A DNA stretch of 64,000 nt, from positions 620,001 to 684,000 of the forward strand of contig NZ_CP121671.1 in assembly GCF_029714185.1 (NCBI RefSeq), given 5' to 3'. Shown here piece after piece: positions 42,432-51,060 of this stretch. A program made the translations under genes and the position numbers. Within the stretch, counting starts at the first letter, position 1, and each line of letters begins with the position of its first letter. The notes under the pieces were generated by a model, which saw only the letters and a program-made list of their open reading frames with translations, made no database searches and was not told the origin of the DNA. Origin of the DNA: Halobacillus naozhouensis (GTDB lineage: Bacteria > Bacillota > Bacilli > Bacillales > Halobacillaceae).

Positions 42432-44042
42432 TTGAATTATGAGAAATGGCTTAAGGAATTAGAATCGAAAGAAATGGATCGGCGAGGCTTTATTGGTGCA
42501 ACTGGTAAAACAGCTATGGCGACAGCATTGGCCTTCACGATACCATCCTCTTTTGCTAAAGATCATGCCCAGGCATCCCCAAAGTTCTCAAACTATCCTT
42601 TTACTTTAGGAGTGGCCTCAGGCGATCCGCTTCCTGATGGAGTTGTATTATGGACAAGGCTGGCTCCAGAGCCTTTTGCGAAAGACGGCCGCGGGGGAAT
42701 GATTCAACGAAATTTCCCTGTTCATTGGGAAGTCGCGGAAGACAAGAACTTTCATAAAATTGTCCGGCGCGGGACAGAAGTGGCCACTCCGGAGTTCGGT
42801 CATTCTGTTCATGCAGAGGTTCATGGTTTAAAACCTGGACGGGAATACTATTATCGTTTCAAGGCGGGTAAGGAGATCAGTACAGTCGGAAGAACAAAAA
42901 CCGCTCCAGTGTTTGGCACACATGTTGACACCCTTTCATTTGCCTTTGCCTCTTGCCAGGCATGGATAGGAGGAAACTATGCCGCCTACCGAGATATGGT
43001 TAAGGAGGATCTGGATTTTGTTGTGCATCTGGGAGACTATACATACGAAAAAGGGAGTACGGAATCGCTGGCTGATTTTCGTCTAAACCATGCTCTTTAC
43101 AAAACCTCACCAGATTTACAAGCAGCACATGCTAAATTTCCGTTTATCGTTACGTTTGACGACCACGAGATTGAGAATAATTGGGCGGATGAACATTCTC
43201 AGCCGGACGGGGAGGAGTCTAACAAGCATTTTATGGAAATGAGGGCGAATGCTTTTCAGGCCTATTACGAACATTTACCCCTTAGAATGCGTTCGAAGCC
43301 CCACGGCGCTAACATGATGCTTTATCGAAAGTTTACATTTGGGGATTTAGCTGAATTTAACGTCATGGATACTAGACAATACCGTGATGATCAAGTAAGC
43401 GAAGGATTTCCTGGGGCCACTAGAGAACCAGAGGCGTTGGATCCATCAAGAACCATGATGGGATCAGATCAGGAACAATGGTTATTACACAACCTCAGCA
43501 ACTCAAATGCTCGCTGGAACGTCCTTGCCCAACAGACGATTATGGCCCAGTTTGATTATGATAATGGGCCTGGCATCAGTGTCAATCATGATCAATGGGA
43601 TGGTTATGCTGGTGAAAGAGCACAAGTTTTAAACTTTATCGAGCAGCGCCAGCCATCTAATCCAGTAGTTATTAGCGGGGACTGGCATTCCAGCTGGGTA
43701 AACGACCTCAAGTCAGATTTCAGCAATCCAGATTCGGCAACAGTAGCCACCGAATTCGTTGGAACTTCAATTAGTTCCGGATGCGGCTGGGCCAGGGAAG
43801 TGGAAGCAGCCCTTCCTGAGAATCCCCACGTCAAATTCTTTAATGGCGACATGCGTGGATATGTCCGCTGCCATGTAACGCACGATTCCTGGAAGAGTGA
43901 CTATAGGGTCGTATCTTCGGCAGGCGATCCAAATGCACGAGCATATACTCTGACTTCATGGGAAGTTGAAAACGGTCGTCCGGGAGCGAAATCGATCCAA
44001 TCATCACCAGAAAATAAAGTGCGGGGAACAGTCGAAAAATAA
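42432..44042 (+). CDS. phoD: PhoD-family alkaline phosphatase/phosphodiesterase, Tat-exported
   Basis: A 536-residue secreted enzyme that frees phosphate from phosphodiesters such as wall teichoic acid. The N-terminus has a twin-arginine signal, MDRRGFIGATGKTA, then a hydrophobic AMATALAFTIPSSFA and a signal-peptidase site. Metal-binding motifs follow: FASCQAWIGG, VHLGDYTYEKG, VTFDDHEIENNW and SGDWHSSW. TTG start at 42432 with AAAGGAG. In B. subtilis phoD is followed by tatAd-tatCd; here no Tat gene follows, so export must use Tat components elsewhere. Regulation by phosphate is likely but not proven by the sequence. Confidence 0.88.
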   Translation: MNYEKWLKELESKEMDRRGFIGATGKTAMATALAFTIPSSFAKDHAQASPKFSNYPFTLGVASGDPLPDGVVLWTRLAPEPFAKDGRGGMIQRNFPVHWEVAEDKNFHKIVRRGTEVATPEFGHSVHAEVHGLKPGREYYYRFKAGKEISTVGRTKTAPVFGTHVDTLSFAFASCQAWIGGNYAAYRDMVKEDLDFVVHLGDYTYEKGSTESLADFRLNHALYKTSPDLQAAHAKFPFIVTFDDHEIENNWADEHSQPDGEESNKHFMEMRANAFQAYYEHLPLRMRSKPHGANMMLYRKFTFGDLAEFNVMDTRQYRDDQVSEGFPGATREPEALDPSRTMMGSDQEQWLLHNLSNSNARWNVLAQQTIMAQFDYDNGPGISVNHDQWDGYAGERAQVLNFIEQRQPSNPVVISGDWHSSWVNDLKSDFSNPDSATVATEFVGTSISSGCGWAREVEAALPENPHVKFFNGDMRGYVRCHVTHDSWKSDYRVVSSAGDPNARAYTLTSWEVENGRPGAKSIQSSPENKVRGTVEK

Positions 44043-44127
44043 GCTTCGTGTAAAATCTTTACAGTCCTTTGATAATGTCGGCGGGTTCTGTTTCTATTTC
44101 TATTTCTATCCTATTTGAAAAGGGGAT

Positions 44128-44286
44128 ATGTCATTGACAGCTACTAAAAAAGACTTGCTCTTACTACTGACTAGTTTTATAGGTGTTAGATTGGGATATG
44201 GCGGTATAAAAGCATCCTCTGCAAACCGTGGTATTCCCCCATCAGCCCCCTTAAAAGAAAGCAATATGGGTAGTGTGAACGGTTAA
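44128..44286 (+). CDS. Possible 52-aa small protein
   Basis: A short frame starting ATG at 44128 (or TTG at 44134, better spaced from AAAAGGGG). It would encode KKDLLLLLTSFIGV, a short hydrophobic stretch, then a Ser/Pro-rich tail. No family recognised. It may be a small membrane peptide or a gene remnant following phoD. Confidence 0.3.
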   Translation: MSLTATKKDLLLLLTSFIGVRLGYGGIKASSANRGIPPSAPLKESNMGSVNG

Positions 44287-44368
44287 GTGAACCTTTCTAC
44301 CTAAATCAAAGATTTAGAAGGGGACTGCACCTTTCGCCTTTTGTTCAAAGTTAAATCATTCATCAAGT

Positions 44369-44408
44369 AAACAACCAGCAGAGCCTCAACATTCTGCTGG
44401 TTGTTTAC
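44369..44408. terminator. Intrinsic terminator-like hairpin
   Basis: A 14-bp perfect stem (44369-44382 with 44393-44406) of A/T-flanked CCAGCAGA/TCTGCTGG. Terminates the phoD unit. Confidence 0.8.
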
Positions 44409-44466
44409 TGTTAGCTCTTTTCATGTCTTTAACCCTCGAACTGACATAAACTTTCGTCTCAACATA

Positions 44467-44536
44467 CCAGCGCAGGAAATACACCGAGACTCCTTCGGGA
44501 AAGCGTAGTGTATTTCCCGAAGGAGTCTCCGGCTGG
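44467..44536. repeat. Nested inverted-repeat element (Bacillus-type dispersed repeat)
   Basis: A 17-bp perfect inverted repeat GAGACTCCTTCGGGAAA (44486-44502) with its complement at 44513-44529. A second, competing one pairs GGAAATACAC (44475-44484) with GTGTATTTCC (44508-44517). Outer CCAGC/GCTGG arms are at 44467-44471 and 44532-44536. The GAGACTCC-x-x-CGGGAAA core resembles a repeat scattered through many Bacillaceae genomes (recollection). It lies between two convergent genes. Confidence 0.65.
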
Positions 44537-44598
44537 ATGAACTATGTGAATGAAAATTTAGAAGGTCAGCCGTCAATAAGCCTGATCTTTTTGCTTAA

Positions 44599-46182
44599 TT
44601 ACTTTAAAATAAATATCCCATCTGAAACTGGACGTTCACCCGTTGTGTCCGAGGGATCGTTGACGAGTTGACCTTCCACAACCATCGACGAGGATCCACC
44701 TCCATCAAGGTTCATTCCCTCAACTGCTCCAAGGGATTTGAGTATTTTGGCACTTTCAAAAAAGCTGATTCCAATACTTTCTTTCGGATTACGACCATTT
44801 ACAGTTCCAAGCAGGATATTTCCATTTTCTTTAATGCCTGCAAAGGATCTAGGGTGACGGTAGAGGGCAAAATGGTAAAAGAAATCTTTGCTCCAACGAA
44901 ATCCTTCCTCTCTAGCTTGTATATCAATTCTTCCGTCCTCTAAGAGTTGGGGGCCTCCATTAATCACATCTAAACTGGACGGAGTATTAATGAGCTTTCC
45001 ATCAGAATATACCTTTTTTGATATACGAAGTTTATCTCCAATTGAAACAGCATTCTTTAACCATTTCGCCTGTTCCCCTGTGGCCGAAAGGACGCTGCCG
45101 TTTTCCGGTATTTTGTGTCCGCGCTGGGGATAAGTTTTTACGACCTTATCCTCTTCGTTTACGACCACTTCAAACCCTTCGCCTTCTGGGGTCATATCAC
45201 CAGAATAAGCGCTAAATAGGATGATTTCTTCTTGATCAGTACATGTGACATCATGCTTAGGTTTAGTTGTAGGTTTATCATCTGTTCCACCGCAGTTCCT
45301 AATCAGTCCGGGCTCCCTATTCATTCCATCAATTACTTCTGTAGCTCCAGTTGAGGTTTCCAAGCTTAATTTAGCTCTTACTTCCCCGATTTCTCCCTGA
45401 TTATTTGAAAGCAACAAACTTGTTCGATCCCCGACAGATTCACTTACAAGTTTGCCATCAATGATTGAAATGCCGGCTGGATCCCCAGGAGTACCATCCT
45501 GTGAACCGACGACAAAGTAGCCGCCATTTATTCCCGCTATGGCTTTACTCCGAGCGGCCATAGAAGATACTGTTTCACGTCCAGGGATTTTTCCATTTGC
45601 GAGAAGGTTGGTCAGCTCACCTTCAAATTTTTCAGGATTGATTTCAATGACGTCAATTTGCCATGGACCTGTGGTTTTCGTAGTCCCATCAAATTCTGAA
45701 AAAGTAACGCTTGCTTTCTTATAACCATCGTCACTAATTCGGTCAGCTAGTTTTTCAGCCTCTTCCTTATGAGTAAATTCTCCAGACCGAATCACATATC
45801 CAATATTCTTTTCTTCGACATCTGTGTATTTCGTATGTTTGTTCTTCACTTTATGTATCTCGACTTTATAGCCAGTATCTCTCAAGCTTTGGGCCACTGT
45901 TTTTGCTTTCCTCTTTGAGGTTAGAAAGGCTATGTCTACCGTGTAGTATGCGTTCTGAGAATAGTAGCCTCGAGAAATTTCTGTATGGGTGACTCCTTTG
46001 GTTAGTTGTGTTGTTTTACGTGATTCTGGCAAGTTTTTCTGTCCTAATGAAAGGTTCTCTTGTTCTCGGTTACCTTCTTGATGATTCATGGCTGCTACAT
46101 CCTCAAATGGTGTTGCTGCACAGAGGGCAGTGAAAAGGATCAACAAGGAAAAGAATAGATTTTTCATAATTGTGGCATGCAC
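44599..46182 (-). CDS. Exported phosphodiester glycosidase family protein with SPOR-like region
   Basis: A 527-residue secreted protein. N-terminal signal peptide (about 6-30), a SPOR-like region at about 70-165 (two similar halves with YYTVDIAF and IGYVIRSGEF), then the NAGPA (phosphodiester alpha-GlcNAcase-like) domain with AIAGINGGYFVVGS, SLDVINGGPQLL, HPRSFAGIKENG and the terminal GAVEGMNLDGGGSSSMVV. Probable role: cell-wall or exopolysaccharide modification; SPOR domains bind denuded peptidoglycan. GTG start at 46182, 7 nt after AGGGAGG. No neighbouring wall genes. Confidence 0.82.
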   Translation of the reverse strand: MHATIMKNLFFSLLILFTALCAATPFEDVAAMNHQEGNREQENLSLGQKNLPESRKTTQLTKGVTHTEISRGYYSQNAYYTVDIAFLTSKRKAKTVAQSLRDTGYKVEIHKVKNKHTKYTDVEEKNIGYVIRSGEFTHKEEAEKLADRISDDGYKKASVTFSEFDGTTKTTGPWQIDVIEINPEKFEGELTNLLANGKIPGRETVSSMAARSKAIAGINGGYFVVGSQDGTPGDPAGISIIDGKLVSESVGDRTSLLLSNNQGEIGEVRAKLSLETSTGATEVIDGMNREPGLIRNCGGTDDKPTTKPKHDVTCTDQEEIILFSAYSGDMTPEGEGFEVVVNEEDKVVKTYPQRGHKIPENGSVLSATGEQAKWLKNAVSIGDKLRISKKVYSDGKLINTPSSLDVINGGPQLLEDGRIDIQAREEGFRWSKDFFYHFALYRHPRSFAGIKENGNILLGTVNGRNPKESIGISFFESAKILKSLGAVEGMNLDGGGSSSMVVEGQLVNDPSDTTGERPVSDGIFILK

Positions 46183-46386
46183 GCTAAAACCTCCCTAAGT
46201 TTTAATTCGATTCTATCATAGCTAGTAAATAATAATAGAAAATAAGATGAACATAAAAATTCGGTAAATTAAAGACCTGAGGTGATTAAAAGATTTCGAT
46301 GATGTGCATTCATAATTAAGTCAAAAATTTATATATTTAATACAAGCCATATTATCCATGATTTTTCCATAAGTGGAGGGGAGCGA

Positions 46387-47349
46387 ATGGGGAAGAGGAT
46401 AACTGTTATAGCCGGAATAGTTTTGACATGTATGGTCGCTGTTTTTTTGATTGGTTCTATTAGTAGTAATCAAATGGTGCAGGGTGAAAAACTGGAGGAA
46501 AATATTAAACAGAGTATGAAGGAAACCAAAGAAAGGAAAGAAAAGATCGAAGCTTTTCGCAAAGAGCTGCACAATAAATTCAAGAAAAAAGGATTTCAAG
46601 GCAGCATTTCTACCTCAATAGATGACCTTTTCTCTTCTAAATCTCCTTCGATTACAATCAGTGTTAAAGATCAACCATATAAAAAAGAACATGAAAGTGA
46701 AATGAAACAACTCATTAAAGATCTTGTTACATCTTACAATTTTGGTGAGGTGGCCATTCATATAAGAGTAGAGGACAGGGGGATGGAGGAATTAAGTGAA
46801 GAGGATAGGGAGCGACATCAGCTTACAAGCGATTTGTTTGAAATTGCTCATAAAATATTAAAGGAAAAGGGGTATAACAAGGTCAGTACAATGAGTCTTA
46901 ATTCAAGGAAATCAAAGCAAGCTATGAATATTGAAATTGAAGGGACAAAGCATTACTACAATAACGTTAAGGAAGATATCGAAAAAATTGTACACGACAC
47001 GATATATGCTAAAAAAGGATTAAATTATACAGTCAAAGTAACAAGGAGAAGCGAAGCAGAAATGAGAGATATGAAATGGTCACCTATTTTCAGAGCAATC
47101 ATGGAAGAAGCAGATAAAAGATTCGAGGAAGTTACAGGATTTGCTTACTCTTTCCACCCTGAACCGCTGCAAATTATTATTAAAACCTCCCTATCTGATA
47201 GGTGGTATTCATGGGGAACGAAGGAGCAAGCCGCAAAAATTGAGAAATACGTAAAGAAAATTATTGAGATAAAAAGAGAAGAACTTTCCATTAAAAAAAT
47301 TCCTTACAAGGTTTTGATTAGAGATAAAAAAGGTGACAAATTAAATTGA
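46387..47349 (+). CDS. Membrane-anchored hypothetical protein (DUF4030-like)
   Basis: A 320-residue protein with one N-terminal membrane anchor (TVIAGIVLTCMVAVFLIGSI) and a large, highly charged extracytoplasmic part rich in Lys and Glu. Three weakly similar units (near residues 57-115, 150-215, 230-310), each with a beta-alpha pattern like SITISVKDQP and MNIEIEG, suggest repeated domains. Resembles DUF4030 proteins of Bacillus with unknown function. ATG start after GGAGGGG. Terminator downstream. Confidence 0.65.
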   Translation: MGKRITVIAGIVLTCMVAVFLIGSISSNQMVQGEKLEENIKQSMKETKERKEKIEAFRKELHNKFKKKGFQGSISTSIDDLFSSKSPSITISVKDQPYKKEHESEMKQLIKDLVTSYNFGEVAIHIRVEDRGMEELSEEDRERHQLTSDLFEIAHKILKEKGYNKVSTMSLNSRKSKQAMNIEIEGTKHYYNNVKEDIEKIVHDTIYAKKGLNYTVKVTRRSEAEMRDMKWSPIFRAIMEEADKRFEEVTGFAYSFHPEPLQIIIKTSLSDRWYSWGTKEQAAKIEKYVKKIIEIKREELSIKKIPYKVLIRDKKGDKLN

Positions 47350-47389
47350 AACTTTAGCTGATCTGCCAATCAAAACCAGATTATGCTTT

Positions 47390-47423
47390 AGCCAGCAGAA
47401 CTCCAATTTCTGCTGGCTTTTTT
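47390..47423 (+). terminator. Intrinsic terminator
   Basis: An 11-bp stem AGCCAGCAGAA/TTCTGCTGGCT (47390-47400 with 47408-47418) and a run of T. Confidence 0.88.
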
Positions 47424-47602
47424 GAAACCAAATAATGTTTCAATCGTATTTTAATAAAAAGGTCTTTTAGTTGGGAGTTCACGACTTATTTAAAAATACA
47501 ATACATACAGGAACTTTTCCAAGAGGAAAATCGGTTATATAGGAAGCTGATTTTTACATACATTACTTAACATGGTTTTTAGAAAAAGAAGGGGGAATGG
47601 AA

Positions 47603-49117
47603 ATGCTTGAAGGTGCATTACTGTTTGTGATTTTAGGAATTATCGGTTTCTTAGTCGTTGCTGGAGGGATTATTACGTTCATTATTTTTAAGGTTCGTTA
47701 TAAAACGGCGAGCTCGAATGAAGCTTTGATTGTCACGGGACCAAAGTTAGGAGATCCTGAGAAAGAGAAGAATGTGTTTGAAGATGATAATGGACGTTCG
47801 GTAAAGATTATTCGTGGGGGCGGATATCGTCTTCGTATGTTCCAAACGGCTACACCTATTGATTTGACATCTTTCCAGCTGCAAGTCAACTCGGAAAAAG
47901 CGTACACCAAGGAAGGGATTCCGGTACGTGTAGCGAGTACGGCTGTTATTAGTATCGGCAGTGAATTGGAGATCATGGCCAATTTTGCGGAGAAATTTTT
48001 AGGGAAAAAGCAAGGGGAGCGTGAATCCGAGTTGAAGGATGTATTAAACGGCCACCTTCGTTCCATCATTGCTTCGCTCCCCATCGAGAAAATTTATAAT
48101 GACTTTAAAGAGGTCAATACACAGGTGAAAAAAATTGCTGAATCTGATTTAAAAGGGATGGGCTTTGAAATCACCTCGTTCGCTTTGAATGACGTGGAGG
48201 ATGTTGACCAGGAGAATGGCTATATCGATGCCCTCGGGCGTCCCCATATTGCCGAAGTACAGAAGAAGGCGAATATGGCGGAGTCTGATGCGCAAAAAGA
48301 AACACGGATCTATCAGGCGAAGAACGATCAGGAAGCCCAGAATGAAGAAATTCGCCGTTTAACTGCTGTGGCTGAATCGAAAAAAGAAAAGGATATTAAA
48401 GAAGCTGAATTTCAAAAGGATACGAACCGTGCGAAAGCCAATGCAGAACAAGCAGGCGAGATCGAACGGCAGAAGTTAGCTCAGCAGGTTAAGGATGAAG
48501 AGTTGAAAGTACAATATATTGAGAAACAACGGGCTGTTGAGCTAGAAGAGGAAGAAAATAAACGCCGCCGCTCCATTGCTGATGCTGAGGCTTACAAAAC
48601 GACTAAAAAGGCGGAAGCAGAAGCAGAGAAGGAGCGCATTAAAGGTGAATCAGAAGCAGAGGTTATTCGCCAGCGTGGTATAGCTGAAGCAGAATCGAAA
48701 GAACGTATGGCTAAGGCAATGGAACAGTATGGGGAAGCAGCCATTATGGAAATGATGATCAACGTATTGCCTGATTATGCAGAGAAGGTATCTGCACCTC
48801 TGTCACAAATTAAGGATATGAAAGTGATTGATATGGGCGGATCAAACTCTCAAGGCGGGTCTGCCAAAGTGGCGAATAGTGTAACTTCAACCATGCTTGG
48901 CATTCAGGAATCTTTGAAGGAAACAACCGGAATGGACTTGAAGGCCATGCTTGAGAGCTATGTTTCACGCGGGAACGTTAATCCGTTTGATCCTTCTCCT
49001 GACAGTCATTATCAAGAAGCAGCGGCATCTGAGGAATTAAACAAGAGAGCACCAGAAGCAGAACAAGATCCAGAAAAAGAATCGGAAGAAGAAGATACAG
49101 AGTTAGACAAAGAGTGA
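47603..49117 (+). CDS. floT: Flotillin-family membrane scaffold protein
   Basis: A 504-residue flotillin: one N-terminal hydrophobic anchor (LLFVILGIIGFLVVAGG), a SPFH/prohibitin domain (about 40-200) with NEALIVTGPKLG and LNGHLRSIIASLPIEKIY, then a long alanine/glutamate-rich coiled coil (about 225-380) and the conserved AAIMEMMINVLPDYAEKVSAP. It organises fluid membrane microdomains. The ATG at 47603 is 7 nt from AAGGGGG. Unlike B. subtilis, no nfeD-type gene (yuaF) lies next to it. C-terminal tail is acidic. Confidence 0.9.
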   Translation: MLEGALLFVILGIIGFLVVAGGIITFIIFKVRYKTASSNEALIVTGPKLGDPEKEKNVFEDDNGRSVKIIRGGGYRLRMFQTATPIDLTSFQLQVNSEKAYTKEGIPVRVASTAVISIGSELEIMANFAEKFLGKKQGERESELKDVLNGHLRSIIASLPIEKIYNDFKEVNTQVKKIAESDLKGMGFEITSFALNDVEDVDQENGYIDALGRPHIAEVQKKANMAESDAQKETRIYQAKNDQEAQNEEIRRLTAVAESKKEKDIKEAEFQKDTNRAKANAEQAGEIERQKLAQQVKDEELKVQYIEKQRAVELEEEENKRRRSIADAEAYKTTKKAEAEAEKERIKGESEAEVIRQRGIAEAESKERMAKAMEQYGEAAIMEMMINVLPDYAEKVSAPLSQIKDMKVIDMGGSNSQGGSAKVANSVTSTMLGIQESLKETTGMDLKAMLESYVSRGNVNPFDPSPDSHYQEAAASEELNKRAPEAEQDPEKESEEEDTELDKE

Positions 49118-49220
49118 AAGAAATAGTGAGCGTCAAATGATAATATTCGTTTTGTGAAATGAAGTTAGAAGAAAGAAAGTATAGTAGCTTTTTATTTAGC
49201 TGAGAATTATCTTAAAAGCC

Positions 49221-49252
49221 AATCCGGCAGAACCTCCATATTCTGCCGGATT
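49221..49252 (+). terminator. Intrinsic terminator
   Basis: A perfect 12-bp stem AATCCGGCAGAA/TTCTGCCGGATT (49221-49232 with 49241-49252) downstream of the flotillin gene. Confidence 0.82.
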
Positions 49253-49349
49253 GTTCTATTTTGTCGAGTATTGAGAGATGCTTTACAGAGAGCCAGTTTG
49301 ATGATAACTTAATATTTAGAAAATTATAAAATAAAGAACAATTCCACAG

Positions 49350-49373
49350 ATCCAGTTAACTTTTTAACTGGAT
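49350..49373 (+). promoter_or_regulatory. Leader hairpin upstream of amidohydrolase-symporter operon
   Basis: A perfect 10-bp stem ATCCAGTTAA/TTAACTGGAT (49350-49359 with 49364-49373) followed by TTAATTTT, 49 nt before the amidohydrolase start. It could be a terminator/attenuator or a palindromic operator. Confidence 0.45.
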
Positions 49374-49421
49374 TTAATTTTCTAATAGGAGAGGCGTTCA
49401 CGTAGGAGGGAGCAGAGAATT

Positions 49422-51056
49422 ATGAGGAAGCCTGATGTTATTTTCTTCAACGGCGATGTACTGACAATGGATGATTCATTTCCTCAAGCCAGTGCTGTGG
49501 CGGTGAAAGATGGAATGATTGTAGCTGTTGGGGACGAGTCAGATGTGTTCGACTGGAAAACGGAACATACAAAAATCATCGATTTAAACGGAAAAACGTT
49601 AATGCCTGGATTCATCGAAAGTCACATTCACCCAACCATTTACGGAAGTACGCTGCTCGAGATTGACTGCAGGCCAGAAACAACTCCTGCGATGGAGGAC
49701 CTTTTACAAAAGGTGAGCGAAGAAGCTGTGAAAACTCCTGAAGATGAATGGATACGAGGTTTTGGCTGGGATGATAGTAAGTTAGTAGAAATGCGTAATC
49801 CGACACGGTGGGAGTTAGATGAGGCTGCCCCTAATCATCCAGTGGTGTTGAAACGATCTTGTGCTCATATGGCCGTAGCGAATTCCAAGGCGCTTGAAAT
49901 GAGTGGGATCACACAAGAAACCCCTGATCCTTCTGGCGGTCATATTGAACGAGACGAAAATGGAAACTTAACGGGATTACTACAGGAAAAAGCGCAAGGG
50001 CTGCTAGATGTTCCTCGTTATGATCTTGAAGACATGGCCGAAGGAATGAGGCTGGCTCAGCAACAGTTCGCTGAATGGGGAATCACGACTGTTCATGACA
50101 TGTCGACTCAAACAACAGATTTGCAATTATTCCAATATTTGCAGGAGCAAAATGAATTAAGAGTCAGAGTGCGGCCATGGATATGGGCGATTGATCAAAA
50201 CGGCTTTGACGGTTCATTAGATGAAGTGTTAAAGGTGGGCTTGCGAAGCGGATTCGGGAATGATCTTGTGAAAATTCAAGGTATGAAGTTTATGCTGGAT
50301 GGAAGCGTGGGCGGGAAGACTGCTGCCATGCATGATCCGTATGTAGATACAGAGGAAAAAGGAATTCTGTACAATTCGGTCGAAGAAATCCATCCGCTCA
50401 TGGAGAAAGCAATAGAATCGGGGCTGCGTGTCGCCGTTCACGCGATCGGGGACCGCGCAATTGAAGTGGCGATCGAATCATTTGAACAGATTCATAACAA
50501 CACAAATATAACAGGAATGCGCAACAGGGTCGAGCATTGCGTTATGCCCACAGTTGATCATTTGAGACGCATGAAGAACTTAGAGTTAGTTGCGGCTTCC
50601 TCGATAGGTTTCCTGTACCATATTGGTGATAACTATGTGGCTAAATTAGGGGCGGAACGTGTTAACCATCTTTTCCCGCATAAGTCTTTTAAAGAACACG
50701 GAATTGTTGCTCCTGGGAACTCCGACTTGCCTGTTAATAGCGGTAATCCATGGCAATCCATCTATAGTGCAGTTACTAGAAAAACTTCAAGTGGACAAGT
50801 CGTAGAGCAAGGAGAGCAAATTTCTGTCTGGGATGCATTGAAAGCGTTTACTGTAGATGCGGCCTACAGCTCTTGTGAAGAGCAGCTGCTCGGGGTTATC
50901 AAAGAAGGGTCTAAAGCGGATCTTATCGTTCTCAGTGAAAACCCGCTGGAAGTTAAGCCTGACCACTTAAAAGAAATGAAGGTACAGCAAACCTATTTGG
51001 AAGGTGACTTGACGTTCAGCCAAAGCCAGTCGTATGAAGAAGTCTTGAAAGGGTGA
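49422..51056 (+). CDS. Amidohydrolase, YtcJ-like metal-dependent hydrolase
   Basis: A 544-residue paralogue of the enzyme at 8286. MPGFIESHIHPTIYGS has the HxH metal pair, RVAVHAIGDRAIEVA and MRNRVEHCVMP hold further His, and APGNSDLPVNSGNPW the active-site Asp. The C-terminal closure is KEGSKADLIVLSENPLE. Start ATG after GGAGGGAG. Its stop is 4 nt before the sodium symporter start, a coupled pair: the symporter probably brings in the substrate that this hydrolase cleaves. The substrate is unknown (an N-acyl or cyclic amide). Confidence 0.85.
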   Translation: MRKPDVIFFNGDVLTMDDSFPQASAVAVKDGMIVAVGDESDVFDWKTEHTKIIDLNGKTLMPGFIESHIHPTIYGSTLLEIDCRPETTPAMEDLLQKVSEEAVKTPEDEWIRGFGWDDSKLVEMRNPTRWELDEAAPNHPVVLKRSCAHMAVANSKALEMSGITQETPDPSGGHIERDENGNLTGLLQEKAQGLLDVPRYDLEDMAEGMRLAQQQFAEWGITTVHDMSTQTTDLQLFQYLQEQNELRVRVRPWIWAIDQNGFDGSLDEVLKVGLRSGFGNDLVKIQGMKFMLDGSVGGKTAAMHDPYVDTEEKGILYNSVEEIHPLMEKAIESGLRVAVHAIGDRAIEVAIESFEQIHNNTNITGMRNRVEHCVMPTVDHLRRMKNLELVAASSIGFLYHIGDNYVAKLGAERVNHLFPHKSFKEHGIVAPGNSDLPVNSGNPWQSIYSAVTRKTSSGQVVEQGEQISVWDALKAFTVDAAYSSCEEQLLGVIKEGSKADLIVLSENPLEVKPDHLKEMKVQQTYLEGDLTFSQSQSYEEVLKG

Positions 51057-51060
51057 TGAG

